A DNA stretch of 64,000 nt from Paraburkholderia sp. LEh10. GTDB lineage: Bacteria; Pseudomonadota; Gammaproteobacteria; Burkholderiales; Burkholderiaceae. The number at the start of each line of letters is the position of its first letter. Within the stretch, counting starts at the first letter, position 1. The stretch covers positions 52,275 through 116,274 of the forward strand of contig NZ_JAGIPX010000027.1 in NCBI RefSeq assembly GCF_017814945.1, read 5' to 3'. Below the pieces are notes generated by a model. The model ran no database searches. It was given only the letters and a program-made list of their open reading frames with translations, and was not told where the DNA came from. A program made the position numbers and the translations under genes. This document shows, piece by piece, positions 17,565 through 26,200 of this stretch.

Positions 17565-18227
17565 ATGCGCATACTTCTCGTTGAAGACGACCGCATGATC
17601 GCCGAAGGCGTACGCAAGGCGCTGCGCGGCGACGGCTTCGCGGTCGATTGGGTGCAGGACGGCGAGTCCGCGCTGAACGCGGTCGAGGGCCAGCCATACG
17701 ATCTCGTGCTGCTCGATCTCGGCCTGCCGAAGCGCGACGGTCTCGACGTGTTGCGCACGTTGCGCGCGCGAGGCCGGGCCTTGCCCGTGCTGATCGTCAC
17801 CGCGCGCGACGCCGTCGCCGATCGCGTGAAGGGGCTCGACGCGGGCGCCGACGACTATCTCGTGAAGCCCTTCGATCTCGACGAACTCGGCGCCCGGATG
17901 CGCGCGCTGATCCGCCGCCAGTCGGGGCGCAGCGAATCGACGATCCGTCACGGCAATCTCACGCTCGACCCCGCTTCGCATCAGGTGACGCTCGACGGCG
18001 CGCCTGTCGCGTTGTCGGCGCGTGAATTCGCGCTGCTCGCCGCGTTGCTCGCGCGTCCGGGCGCGGTGCTGTCGAAGAGCCAGCTCGAAGAAAAGATGTA
18101 CGGCTGGGGCGAGGAGATCGGCAGCAATACCGTCGAGGTCTACATCCACGCGCTGCGCAAGAAGCTCGGCGCGGAGCTGATCCGCAACGTGCGCGGTCTC
18201 GGCTACATGATCGCGAAGGAAGCCTGA
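17565..18227 (+). CDS. OmpR-family response regulator (PmrA/QseB type)
   Basis: A 220-residue DNA-binding response regulator. The receiver domain begins MRILLVEDDRMIAEG with acidic pocket residues, the phosphoacceptor Asp51 in LVLLDLGLP, and the conserved Lys in DYLVKPFDLDEL. The C-terminal winged helix contains LSAREFALLAALLARPGAVLS and VEVYIHALRKKLG. It precedes its kinase gene by 4 bp, so the pair is an operon. I start at 17565 because receivers begin directly at MRILLVEDD; 15 further upstream codons have no family counterpart. PmrA/QseB membership is inferred from sequence resemblance and from the matching box in front of the next gene. Confidence 0.93.
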   Translation: MRILLVEDDRMIAEGVRKALRGDGFAVDWVQDGESALNAVEGQPYDLVLLDLGLPKRDGLDVLRTLRARGRALPVLIVTARDAVADRVKGLDAGADDYLVKPFDLDELGARMRALIRRQSGRSESTIRHGNLTLDPASHQVTLDGAPVALSAREFALLAALLARPGAVLSKSQLEEKMYGWGEEIGSNTVEVYIHALRKKLGAELIRNVRGLGYMIAKEA

Positions 18228-18231
18228 CACG

Positions 18232-19533
18232 ATGCGTTCGATTCGCCGTCAACTGCTGTTCTGGCTGCTCGCCATCGTGTTGCTCGGCGTCGGCATCGCG
18301 GGCTGGCTGATCTACCGCCAGGCGCTCGCCGAAGCCAACGAACTGTTCGATTACCAGTTGCAGGAAATCGCCGCCGCATTGCCCGCCGAGCCGTTCTCGC
18401 AGGTGCTCAGCTCACGCGACACGGGCGAAGAAGGCATCGTGCTGCAAATCTGGAATCGCAACGGCGTGCTGATGTACTACTCGCATCCGCGCGCGCCGCT
18501 CGCGCCGCGCGCCGAGCTCGGCTTTTCGACGGAACGCACCGAACGCGGCGACTGGCGCGTGTATGGTGCGATCGTCGGCGACAACGTCGTGCAGCTGGCG
18601 CAGCCGCTGTCGGTGCGCAACCGGCTCGCGGCCAACGTCGCGCTGCGCACGCTCTGGCCGCTAATCGTGTTGCTGCCGCTGATGGGCGTGGCCGTGTGGG
18701 GCGTCGTCGGGCGCGGGCTTGCGCCTTTGCGGCGCGTGACGGGCGCACTCGACACGCGTCACCCCGAAGCGCTCGATCCGTTGCCCGACTCGCGCCTGCC
18801 GCTCGAAGTGCAGCCGCTCGTGCGCGCGCTGAATGGCCTGCTCGAACGGCTTGCCGTCGCGCTCGATACGCAGAAGGCCTTTGTCGCCGATGCCGCGCAC
18901 GAGTTGCGCACGCCGCTTGCCGCCGTGCAGATTCAGGCGCAACTGGTGGCGCGCGCGCACGACGAAACGGAGCGTCGCGAAGCGCTCGGCGATTTGCAGG
19001 CAGGCGTCACGCGCGCGACGCGTCTTGCCGAGCAACTGCTCGCGCTCGCGCGCTCCGAACCGGATGGACATGCGACGACTGCGACGGTCGACCTCGATGC
19101 GCTCGTCAATGATTGTGTGACCGCGTATCTGCCGCTCGCGCAGGAGCGCCGCGTCGATCTGGGCATCGAGGCGAGCGAGCCGGCAACCGTGGCGGGCGAC
19201 GCGGAAGCGCTGCGCGTGATGCTCAACAACCTGATCGACAACGCGACCAAATACACACCAGAGGGCGGGCGGGTCGACGTGTGCCTGCGCGTCGAAGACG
19301 GCCGGCCCGTCGTGCAGATTGCCGATAGCGGCCCGGGCATTCCGGCTGCCGAGCGCGCGCGGGTGTTCGACCGTTTCTACCGCGTCGGCACGGGGGCGAG
19401 CCGCGCGCGCACGGATGTCTCAGGCAGCGGCCTCGGGCTTGCGATCGTACGGCGCGTCGCGCTTCAGCATCACGCGACTGTCGCACTCGACGATTCGTCC
19501 ACAGGCGGCCTGCGGGTCACCGTGCGCTTCTGA
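18232..19533 (+). CDS. Sensor histidine kinase (PmrB/QseC type)
   Basis: A 433-residue inner-membrane sensor kinase, partner of the preceding regulator. It has an N-terminal membrane segment (LLFWLLAIVLLGVGIAGWLIY), a periplasmic domain of about 120 residues, a second membrane segment (LWPLIVLLPLMGVAVWGVVG), and a HAMP-like linker. The phosphoacceptor is His223 in DAAHELRTPLAAVQ. ATP-binding boxes follow: NNLIDNATKYT, DSGPGIPAAER and GSGLGLAIVRR. The signal cannot be deduced; kinases of this type sense metal ions, pH, antimicrobial peptides or small molecules. The protease gene downstream suggests envelope stress. Confidence 0.92.
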   Translation: MRSIRRQLLFWLLAIVLLGVGIAGWLIYRQALAEANELFDYQLQEIAAALPAEPFSQVLSSRDTGEEGIVLQIWNRNGVLMYYSHPRAPLAPRAELGFSTERTERGDWRVYGAIVGDNVVQLAQPLSVRNRLAANVALRTLWPLIVLLPLMGVAVWGVVGRGLAPLRRVTGALDTRHPEALDPLPDSRLPLEVQPLVRALNGLLERLAVALDTQKAFVADAAHELRTPLAAVQIQAQLVARAHDETERREALGDLQAGVTRATRLAEQLLALARSEPDGHATTATVDLDALVNDCVTAYLPLAQERRVDLGIEASEPATVAGDAEALRVMLNNLIDNATKYTPEGGRVDVCLRVEDGRPVVQIADSGPGIPAAERARVFDRFYRVGTGASRARTDVSGSGLGLAIVRRVALQHHATVALDDSSTGGLRVTVRF

Positions 19534-19571
19534 ACCCCTTCGCCGGCAAGGCTTTCATCCTGTCAGCGTTG

Positions 19572-19588
19572 TTTAAGATTGATTTAAG
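19572..19588 (+). promoter_or_regulatory. PmrA-like box upstream of the DegP-type protease
   Basis: Two direct TTTAAG hexamers separated by 5 bp (TTTAAG-N5-TTTAAG) match the known PmrA box pattern YTTAAK-N5-YTTAAK. It lies 58 bp before the protease start and 39 bp after the kinase stop. This suggests that the neighbouring response regulator controls the protease gene directly. The match is exact to the consensus but short. Confidence 0.55.
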
Positions 19589-19645
19589 CGACGCCACGTA
19601 CTCTCCGATTCATCAAGAGTCAACTCTCGCAATCAGGAGTACACG

Positions 19646-21163
19646 ATGAAAGCAAAAATGCTGACCCGCAGCGCCGTCGCTGCAGCCGTCGTTGTCGCGC
19701 TGTCGGCGGGCTACGTGGCCGGCCACCGCGATGTGCCCGCTCCGCAGGTCATCTCGCCCGCGGCCGCCGCGATGATGCCCGCCGAGGCCGCGGCGAAAAC
19801 GGGCATTCCCGATTTTTCGGGTCTCGTGGAAACATACGGCCCCGCCGTCGTCAACATCAGCGCGAAGCACGTCGTCAAGCGGACGGCGATGCGCGGCAAC
19901 GGCAACGGCCAACAGCTGCCCATCGATCCGAGCGACCCGTTCTATCAGTTCTACCGTCACTTCTTCGGCCAGATGCCGGGCATGCAAGGCCCGAACGGCG
20001 GTGGCGGCGACGACGATGGCGGCGGTGACCAGCCGAGCGCGAGCCTTGGGTCGGGCTTCATCATCAGCAGCGATGGCTACGTGCTGACCAATGCGCACGT
20101 CGTCGACGGGGCGAACGTCGTCACGGTGAAGCTCACCGACAAGCGCGAGTACAAGGCGAAAGTGGTCGGCGCGGACAAGCAGTCGGACGTCGCAGTCCTG
20201 AAGATCGACGCGAAGGATCTGCCGACCGTGAAGATCGGCGATCCGCGCCAGAGCAAGGTCGGTCAGTGGGTCGTCGCGATCGGCTCGCCGTACGGCTTCG
20301 ACAACACGGTGACCTCGGGCATCATCAGCGCGAAGTCGCGCTCGCTGCCCAATGAGAACTACACGCCGTTCATCCAGACTGACGTGCCCGTGAATCCGGG
20401 CAACTCGGGCGGACCGCTGTTCAATCTGCAAGGTGAAGTGATCGGCATCAATTCGATGATCTACTCGCAGACGGGCGGCTTCCAGGGCCTTTCATTCGCT
20501 ATCCCGATCAATGAGGCGATCAAGGTCAAGGACGATCTCGTGAAGACGGGCCATGTGAGCCGCGGACGTCTCGGCGTCTCGGTGCAGAGCGTGAACCAGA
20601 CGCTTGCCGATTCGTTCGGCATGAAGAAGCCGCGAGGCGCGCTCGTCAGCTCCGTCGAGGCGGGCGGTCCCGCCGCGAAGGCAGGGTTGCAGCCGGGTGA
20701 CGTGATCCTGTCGGTGAACGGCACGGACGTCACGGACTCTTCGGACCTGCCGTCGCAGATCGCCTCGATTAAGCCGGGCACGCAGGCCGACGTCCAGGTA
20801 TGGCGCGACAAGTCGACGAAGGACCTGAAGGTGACGATCGGTTCGCTGTCCGACGCGAAGCTGGCGTCTAACGACGACGGCGGCGCCGCGCAGATGCAAG
20901 GGCGTCTCGGCGTCGCGGTACGTCCGCTCACGCCGCAGGAGAAGAGCAGCGCGTCGGTGTCGCACGGTCTGCTGGTGCAGGATTCGGGCGGCGCGGCGGC
21001 GAGTGCGGGCATTCAGCCGGGCGACGTGATTCTGGCTGTCAATGGACGTCCCGTGGCGAACGTCGAGCAACTGAAGCAGGCGGTATCGGCGGCCGGCAAC
21101 AGTCTCGCGCTTTTGATCCAGCGCGACAACGCGCAGATCTTCGTGCCCGTCGACCTGGGCTGA
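19646..21163 (+). CDS. Do-family periplasmic serine protease (DegP/MucD)
   Basis: A 505-residue HtrA-type protease and chaperone for misfolded envelope proteins. A hydrophobic N-terminal signal or anchor occupies about residues 8-26. The catalytic triad is visible as His151 (TNAHVVDG), Asp181 (SDVAVLKID) and Ser254 (GNSGGPLFN). A Gly/Asp-rich loop at about 117-128 replaces the long LA loop. Two PDZ domains follow, with carboxylate-binding regions near SRGRLGVSVQ and QGRLGVAVR. It lies behind a two-component system and a PmrA-like box, so it is probably induced by envelope stress. The C-terminus ends soon after the second PDZ domain, as usual. Confidence 0.93.
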   Translation: MKAKMLTRSAVAAAVVVALSAGYVAGHRDVPAPQVISPAAAAMMPAEAAAKTGIPDFSGLVETYGPAVVNISAKHVVKRTAMRGNGNGQQLPIDPSDPFYQFYRHFFGQMPGMQGPNGGGGDDDGGGDQPSASLGSGFIISSDGYVLTNAHVVDGANVVTVKLTDKREYKAKVVGADKQSDVAVLKIDAKDLPTVKIGDPRQSKVGQWVVAIGSPYGFDNTVTSGIISAKSRSLPNENYTPFIQTDVPVNPGNSGGPLFNLQGEVIGINSMIYSQTGGFQGLSFAIPINEAIKVKDDLVKTGHVSRGRLGVSVQSVNQTLADSFGMKKPRGALVSSVEAGGPAAKAGLQPGDVILSVNGTDVTDSSDLPSQIASIKPGTQADVQVWRDKSTKDLKVTIGSLSDAKLASNDDGGAAQMQGRLGVAVRPLTPQEKSSASVSHGLLVQDSGGAAASAGIQPGDVILAVNGRPVANVEQLKQAVSAAGNSLALLIQRDNAQIFVPVDLG

Positions 21164-21180
21164 TCCGAGAACGAAGGCAG

Positions 21181-21211
21181 TACCGGCCGGCGCGCAATGC
21201 GCCGGCCGGTA
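21181..21211. other. Strong GC-rich stem-loop after the protease gene
   Basis: TACCGGCCGGCGC and GCGCCGGCCGGTA form a perfect 13-bp stem around a GCAAT loop, starting 18 bp after the protease stop. No T-run follows, so it is not a classical terminator; it may protect the mRNA end or work together with Rho. Confidence 0.55.
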
Positions 21212-21394
21212 AAAGCTGCCGGGTAATGGGAAAAAGTACAGCGGCGGCGAAGGGTGCAACGTGCTATCGGCCTCGGGCGCCAACGACGGTGCATGCGGAT
21301 GCGGCGGCACAGTTACGCTCTGGACGGGCATGCAGATTGCGTGCGGACAGTCGTCAGGACTGTTTGGGATCGCCCCGAAAAAGGAGCCACGCAA

Positions 21395-21892
21395 ATGATG
21401 CCTCGTCGTATCGTCTCACGCGCCGTGTCGGCCGCGGCCGCGACTATCTTCACGCTCGGTCTGGCAGGTGGCGCGTACGCGCAGCAATCAAATGAAGTCA
21501 CGGGCGGCAGCACCACCGACAGCACCAGCGCGGGCAATGACAACGGCGGCGGCCTGCCGCAGGTACAGCAGCAGGGCGACGTGTCGTACACGTCGGGTGG
21601 CGTCGGCCTCGATGAATCGAAGGCGCTGCAATCCGCTCAAAGCCAGTGGCCGTTGTCGCTGCGCTTCACGGGCCCCGGCTCGGACTTTCTCGCAGACGTC
21701 AAGGTGAAGATCGTCGACGCACACGGCGGGAACGTGCTGGATACGACCTCGCGCGGGCCCTACATGCTGGTGCGGCTGCGCCCCGGCCGCTATACCGTAC
21801 ACGCCGCTTACAAGGATAACGACCAGACCAGGCCCGTCACGATTCCGGCCAAGGGCACGGCGAAGGCGGCCTTCTACTGGAACACGCAGTAA
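21395..21892 (+). CDS. Exported protein with carboxypeptidase-regulatory-like fold
   Basis: A 165-residue protein with a signal peptide ending near GGAYAQQ, then a Ser/Thr/Gly/Asn-rich linker. The C-terminal domain (about residues 85-165) contains KVKIVDAHGGNVLDTTSRGPYMLVRLRPGRYTVHAAYKD. This resembles the beta-sandwich of carboxypeptidase-regulatory-like or other Ig-like domains that present a polyvalent surface in the periplasm. No catalytic residues are seen. The start is set by AAGGAG at 21381-21386; a second ATG follows directly at 21398. It is a single-gene unit in the same direction as the protease. Confidence 0.72.
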   Translation: MMPRRIVSRAVSAAAATIFTLGLAGGAYAQQSNEVTGGSTTDSTSAGNDNGGGLPQVQQQGDVSYTSGGVGLDESKALQSAQSQWPLSLRFTGPGSDFLADVKVKIVDAHGGNVLDTTSRGPYMLVRLRPGRYTVHAAYKDNDQTRPVTIPAKGTAKAAFYWNTQ

Positions 21893-22158
21893 GAGCACGC
21901 CTCAACGCGCGCGCGGCGGCAATCGGTAGTGACCCGATGCAGTCAACGAAGGGCGCGCAATCCCGACGCGTTTGGTCAATAATTGAAGCCACGGACACGC
22001 TCCGTGGCTTTTGCGTTTCGAAGCCGACGCTGGGTGGACGGGCGGGCGCACCGCAGAATCACAACGAGGCGGCGCGCGCCGCGAGTGCCGGGCTGACGGT
22101 TCAGCCGGGCGGCCGAACGGAGAGCGCACGCGGGTGCCACCAACGGAGCGGACGAGAC

Positions 22159-22620
22159 ATGAACGATGCACCAGCCAGCGCAAGCCCTGGCGACGCTGAC
22201 AGAGACGCTGCCGGACAGCCAGGCGGCGAGGATGCATCCGGCGGTGCGCCAGCGCACGGCGGAAACGGGCGGTCGGCTCATAAGATCGTTATCACGGTCA
22301 ACCGGCATCGGGTGCGCGTGATCCATCAGGGCGTGACGTTCGCGGATACTCACGGGGCGCTCACAGTGAGTGAAACCGGTTATCCCGATGTGTTTTACTT
22401 TCCCCGCGCCGATGTCAACATGGCGCGGCTCGAACGATCGGCTCATACGTCGCAGTGCCCGTTCAAGGGCGAGGCATCGTACTTTCACCTGCACACGGAA
22501 GACGAGTTGATCGAGAACGCCGTCTGGAGCTATGAAAACCCGTTGGACGGGGTGAAGCAGATCGCAGGGTATCTGGCGTTTTATGCATCGCATGTCGACC
22601 GCATCGATCAGACGTCCTGA
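22159..22620 (+). CDS. DUF427 domain protein
   Basis: A 153-residue cytoplasmic protein. After about 40 disordered, Gly/Ala/Asp-rich residues, the domain shows VRVIHQGVTFADTHGALTVSETGYPDVFYFPRADV, SQCPFKGEASYFHL and NAVWSYENPLDGVKQIAGYLAFY, the typical DUF427 pattern. The biochemical role of this family is not established. The ATG at 22159 is chosen because the coding character and a GGAG ribosome site begin there, although the same frame is open further upstream. It precedes the next gene by 33 bp. Confidence 0.82.
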   Translation: MNDAPASASPGDADRDAAGQPGGEDASGGAPAHGGNGRSAHKIVITVNRHRVRVIHQGVTFADTHGALTVSETGYPDVFYFPRADVNMARLERSAHTSQCPFKGEASYFHLHTEDELIENAVWSYENPLDGVKQIAGYLAFYASHVDRIDQTS

Positions 22621-22653
22621 TCCCGCAGTCGCACGTCAATCCGGGAGGCTGCC

Positions 22654-23400
22654 ATGGAGTTGAACGACGCGTTGAGGGTGCCGCTCGCGCCGTCCGAAGT
22701 CTGGGACGCGCTGCAGGATCTCGCGTTGCTGCGCGCGAGTCTCGACAATTGCGAGTCGTTGCGTCGGCTCCCCGGCGGCGAGTATTCGCTGACGATGACA
22801 GTGCCGCTGGGACCGTTGCGCGCGCATTACCAGGTGCGCGCGCATGTTGCGAACGAGGAGGGCGCACACAGCGCCGCGCGGCATCGCACGCTGAACTTCA
22901 AGGCGCGCGCGGAGGGCGTCGGCTCGCTGCGCGGGCAGATCGACGTGGCGCTGCGCACCGACGAATCGCTGCTGTTGCCGGGCGGCGAGCCGACCACGCG
23001 CATCGACTATTCGGTGTGGGCAACCTCGACGGGGCCGCTGTCCGAACTGCCCGCGCGACAGATCGAGAATGCGCTGCATGAACTCGCCGACGATTTCTTC
23101 ACCGAGTTCTGCGCAGTCGTGCAGGCCAAGCACGGCAAAGGGCCGAACCGCGCACCGGGCGGGCAAAGCCGCCGCCAGCATGTGTTTCTGCGGCCGATCA
23201 GCCTTTCGGGCGTCGCGCGCCGAGCGAGGCTGCACGACCATCATCATGGCGGCACGCTCACCGGGCGCGCCGTGCATTCGCTGCTGCACGGTCTGCATCA
23301 CGAGCACGATCCACATGTGCTGCCGCATTGGGCTTGGGCCGCGATGATTTTTTTCGTCGCGTTGCTGCTGTACGTCGCGCGCTACTTCACGCAGGGCTGA
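22654..23400 (+). CDS. SRPBCC (CoxG-like) protein with C-terminal membrane anchor
   Basis: A 248-residue protein. The N-terminal about 155 residues resemble the CoxG/SRPBCC ligand-binding fold: VPLAPSEVWDALQDLALLRASLDNCESLRRL, then YSLTMTVPLGPLRAHYQV. The middle part is basic and His-rich (ARLHDHHHGG, HGLHHEHDPHVLPH). A single hydrophobic segment near the end (WAWAAMIFFVALLLYVARYF) would anchor it in the membrane with the lipid- or cofactor-binding domain in the cytoplasm. CoxG proteins have roles in CO dehydrogenase maturation, but no cox genes are nearby, so the role is unknown. Confidence 0.75.
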   Translation: MELNDALRVPLAPSEVWDALQDLALLRASLDNCESLRRLPGGEYSLTMTVPLGPLRAHYQVRAHVANEEGAHSAARHRTLNFKARAEGVGSLRGQIDVALRTDESLLLPGGEPTTRIDYSVWATSTGPLSELPARQIENALHELADDFFTEFCAVVQAKHGKGPNRAPGGQSRRQHVFLRPISLSGVARRARLHDHHHGGTLTGRAVHSLLHGLHHEHDPHVLPHWAWAAMIFFVALLLYVARYFTQG

Positions 23401-23454
23401 CAGGTTTTGCTGGCCTGTCGGCCATGCGGCCCGAACGCGTGACGCCCACATCCT

Positions 23455-24471
23455 TCAGACGCCGCGAAATTCCCGCCGCCATGCGGACGGCGAGGTTCTG
23501 AACGCGTCGGTGAAATGCTGCCGCAGCGACGCCGTCGAGCCGAACCCCGCCATGCCCGCAATCGACTCGATCGACTCGTCGGTGCTCTCGAGTAGCTGCT
23601 GCGCGCGTGCGAGCCGTTGCGACAGCAGCCATGCGCCGACCGTCGTGCCCGTCGCCGCCTTGAAATGCCGCGTGAACGTGCGCCGGCTCATCGCCGCGCG
23701 CGCCGCGAGCGAATCGAGCGTATGCGACGCATCCAGTGAGCCGTTCACCCAGTCGATCAGCGCCGACAGCCGATTGCCGCGCATGTCCTGCGGCATCGGC
23801 TGCTGCACGTATTGCGCCTGGCCGCCCTGTCGATGCGGCGGCACCACGAGGCGCCGGGCGACGAAGCTGGCGCTCTGCGCGCCGCACAGCTTGCGCACGA
23901 CATGCAGACAGCAGTCGAGTCCCGCCGCCGTGCCCGCCGACGTGAGAATGTCGCCGTCGTCGACGTACAGCACCTGGGGATCGACCTTCACGTTGGGGAA
24001 GCGGCGCGCGAAGTCGCCCGTCCAGGCCCAGTGCGTGGTCGCCGGACGGCCGTCGAGCAAACCCGCGGCGCCGAGCACGAACGCGCCCAGGCACAGGCCG
24101 ACCAGCAGCGCGCCGCGTGCGTGCGCGATGCGCAATGCGTCGAGCAGCGCGGCGGGCGGATCTTCGTGCGGATCGCGCCAACTGGGCACGATGATGATGT
24201 CCGCGTCGCCGAGCGCATCGAGGCCATGCGTCGCGGCGATCGAAAATCCGGCCGTCGTCGACAGCGGGCCCGGCTCGATCGAGCAGACGCGGAAATCGAA
24301 CGCGGGCACGCCGCCGTCGCTGCGGTCTTCGCCGAACACGACGCACGGCACGGACAGATGAAACGGACTGATGCCATCGAAGGCGATGGTGGCGACAACG
24401 TGCATGCGCGGCTCTTTCGCCGCGCCGCGACGCTTGACGACGCCGGACGGGCGAGAAGCTGAGCGGGCCAT
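23455..24471 (-). CDS. GlxA-type AraC-family transcriptional regulator
   Basis: A 338-residue regulator with an N-terminal DJ-1/PfpI-like domain (about residues 25-190; LLVGLCLGAFVLGAAGLLDG contains the nucleophile-elbow Cys position) and a C-terminal AraC pair of helix-turn-helices (LDSLAARAAMSRRTFTRHFKAATG and ESIAGMAGFGSTASLRQHFTDAF). This GlxA layout is common for regulators of amino-acid or amide catabolism. The GGGAGG ribosome site supports the start at 24471. It is divergent from a cysteine hydrolase gene, 149 bp away, and probably controls it. Confidence 0.88.
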   Translation of the reverse strand: MARSASRPSGVVKRRGAAKEPRMHVVATIAFDGISPFHLSVPCVVFGEDRSDGGVPAFDFRVCSIEPGPLSTTAGFSIAATHGLDALGDADIIIVPSWRDPHEDPPAALLDALRIAHARGALLVGLCLGAFVLGAAGLLDGRPATTHWAWTGDFARRFPNVKVDPQVLYVDDGDILTSAGTAAGLDCCLHVVRKLCGAQSASFVARRLVVPPHRQGGQAQYVQQPMPQDMRGNRLSALIDWVNGSLDASHTLDSLAARAAMSRRTFTRHFKAATGTTVGAWLLSQRLARAQQLLESTDESIESIAGMAGFGSTASLRQHFTDAFRTSPSAWRREFRGV

Positions 24472-24620
24472 CGCGGCCTCCCGTGTGGAAATACGAATGG
24501 CCCGATCCTAGCGAAAATTGTCGTTCGGGTCACTGTTGCCGTATCGGTCCAAAGCGAACAATGCGCACATCGCGGCTGCAACCGCCCGCCGCCCGATGCC
24601 AACTTCAAAAAGGAGCCACC

Positions 24621-25250
24621 ATGTCGACGCCCCGCCGCGCCCTGATCGTCATCGATGTCCAGAACGAATACGTCACGGGCGATCTGCCCATCGAATACCC
24701 TGATGTGCAGACTTCGCTCGCGAACATCGGCCGCGCGATCGACGCGGCGCGCGCCGCGCATATTCCCGTCGTCGTCGTGCAGAACTTCGCACCGCCGACG
24801 TCGCCGATCTTCGCGCGCGGCAGCGATGGCGCCGAGCTGCATCCCGTGGTGGCGTCGCGCGAGCGCGATCACTACGTCGAGAAAGGCCTGCCGAGTGCGT
24901 TCACGAACACGGATCTGGCCGACTGGCTTGCCGCGCGCGACATCGATACGTTGACGGTGGTCGGCTACATGACGCACAACTGCGATGCGTCGACGATCGT
25001 TCATGCGCTGCACATGGGGCTGGCCGTCGAGTTCCTGCATGACGCAACGGGTTCGGTGCCCTATGAGAACAGCGCGGGCTTCGCGAGCGCCGAGGAAATA
25101 CATCGCGTGTTCAGCGTGGTGCTGCAGTCGCGCTTCGCGGCGGTCGCGGACACGCAGGCGTGGATTGCCGCCGTGCAGTCCGGCGCGCAACTGGAGCGCG
25201 GCTCGATCTACGCGTCGAATCAGAAGGCGCGCGCCAGGACCGCTGCCTGA
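24621..25250 (+). CDS. Isochorismatase-family cysteine hydrolase
   Basis: A 209-residue alpha/beta hydrolase of the isochorismatase superfamily. The catalytic triad can be placed at Asp in ALIVIDVQNEYV, Lys in YVEKGLPSAFTNTDL and Cys in VVGYMTHNCDAST. Family members cleave amides such as nicotinamide, N-carbamoyl compounds or isochorismate. The substrate is not evident. AAAAGGAG precedes the ATG. It is divergent from a GlxA-type regulator, a recurrent pairing in Burkholderia-like genomes that suggests inducible expression. Confidence 0.86.
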   Translation: MSTPRRALIVIDVQNEYVTGDLPIEYPDVQTSLANIGRAIDAARAAHIPVVVVQNFAPPTSPIFARGSDGAELHPVVASRERDHYVEKGLPSAFTNTDLADWLAARDIDTLTVVGYMTHNCDASTIVHALHMGLAVEFLHDATGSVPYENSAGFASAEEIHRVFSVVLQSRFAAVADTQAWIAAVQSGAQLERGSIYASNQKARARTAA

Positions 25251-25401
25251 GTGAAGGAAGAGGGCGTCCGGCTTGCGGCGGACGGCGAGGCTGGCCGGCG
25301 CCTGTGCCGGCTCGGCATGTCGGGTGCCGGGCGGAATAAAGCAGGGAATGCGGCGAGAAGCGAAGCGGCGCCGCAAAGGACGCTGCAAAAAAGCGTTGCC
25401 G

Positions 25402-26037
25402 TCAGTCACCCATGCGCAGAGCGGGACTGCGCAGCGCGTCGATCATGCCTTCGACCATCCGCCGCGCGTGCCTGCCGAAGTCGAGGGCTTCCGGCACGAA
25501 CAGCATGTCTCGAAGCGACCCGCTGACGAACGCATGCACCATCGACGCGGCAACAGGCACATTCATATCGGCCGGCAACTGCCCCTTCGAAATCGCGTTG
25601 CGCATGCACGCCTGAATGTTCGCCAGGCCCTCGCGCATGTTGTTCTGATAGCGCGCCATCACGGGCCCCATCTCCTCGACGAACTCGCACTTGTGAAACA
25701 GGATGTCGAACACGCGGCGGCGATGCGGGTCAATGGCCGTGTTGCGCAGACACACCGTACAGATATCGATCAGGCGGCCGAGCGGATCGGCCTCGTTGGG
25801 ATCGACGGAAGCCGCTTTCAATTCATCGAGCGGCAGCAGGGCGCGGTCGAACATTTCCGTGAAAAGTTCGCCCTTGTTGGCGAAATGCCAGTAGATCGCC
25901 CCGCGCGTGACGCCCGCCATCTGCGCGATATCGGCGAGCGAAGTGCGCGACACCCCTTTCTCAGAAAAGACCTGTTCGGCTGCATCGAGAATGCGGGTGC
26001 GCGTCTCCTGCGCTTCTTCCTTGGTTCGACGGACCAT
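25402..26037 (-). CDS. TetR-family repressor of the RND efflux operon
   Basis: A 211-residue TetR/AcrR-type repressor. The DNA-binding domain is at about residues 10-56: RTRILDAAEQVFSEKGVSRTSLADIAQMAGVTRGAIYWHFANKGELF. The rest is the all-helical ligand-binding domain. It is divergent from the efflux genes with a 428-bp gap that contains an AcrR-like operator, so it most likely represses that operon and responds to efflux substrates. The layout matches bpeR-bpeAB-oprB and amrR-amrAB-oprA of Burkholderia; I favour the BpeR type because of the permease length. Confidence 0.9.
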   Translation of the reverse strand: MVRRTKEEAQETRTRILDAAEQVFSEKGVSRTSLADIAQMAGVTRGAIYWHFANKGELFTEMFDRALLPLDELKAASVDPNEADPLGRLIDICTVCLRNTAIDPHRRRVFDILFHKCEFVEEMGPVMARYQNNMREGLANIQACMRNAISKGQLPADMNVPVAASMVHAFVSGSLRDMLFVPEALDFGRHARRMVEGMIDALRSPALRMGD

Positions 26038-26171
26038 TCGTTTGACCTGCTGCGGTGATTACGGGGTTTCCCTGACGCTTTTAAACGCGCCTGATAAAGA
26101 TCGTTTCACATGCCGGGTTAATGCGCGCAGGATCTTTTCGGGAAGGCGTTCTTTCAAAGCTGAACGCACTT

Positions 26172-26200
26172 TTACGTGCATTCATGAATGTATATATAAT
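26172..26200 (+). promoter_or_regulatory. AcrR-like operator overlapping the RND operon promoter
   Basis: A 24-bp palindromic site at 26173-26196 has a perfect 12-bp core CATTCATGAATG and agrees with the E. coli AcrR operator as I remember it at about 19 of 24 positions. A -10 hexamer TATAAT at 26195-26200 and a weak -35 TTACGT at 26172-26177 are 17 bp apart, so a bound TetR repressor would cover the promoter. The transcript would have an unusually long leader of about 260 nt before the adaptor gene. Confidence 0.65.

Noticed and set aside
25251..25401. Terminator between cysteine hydrolase and TetR genes
   Set aside because: GC-rich dyads such as GCCGGC pairs are present, but no T-run accompanies them.
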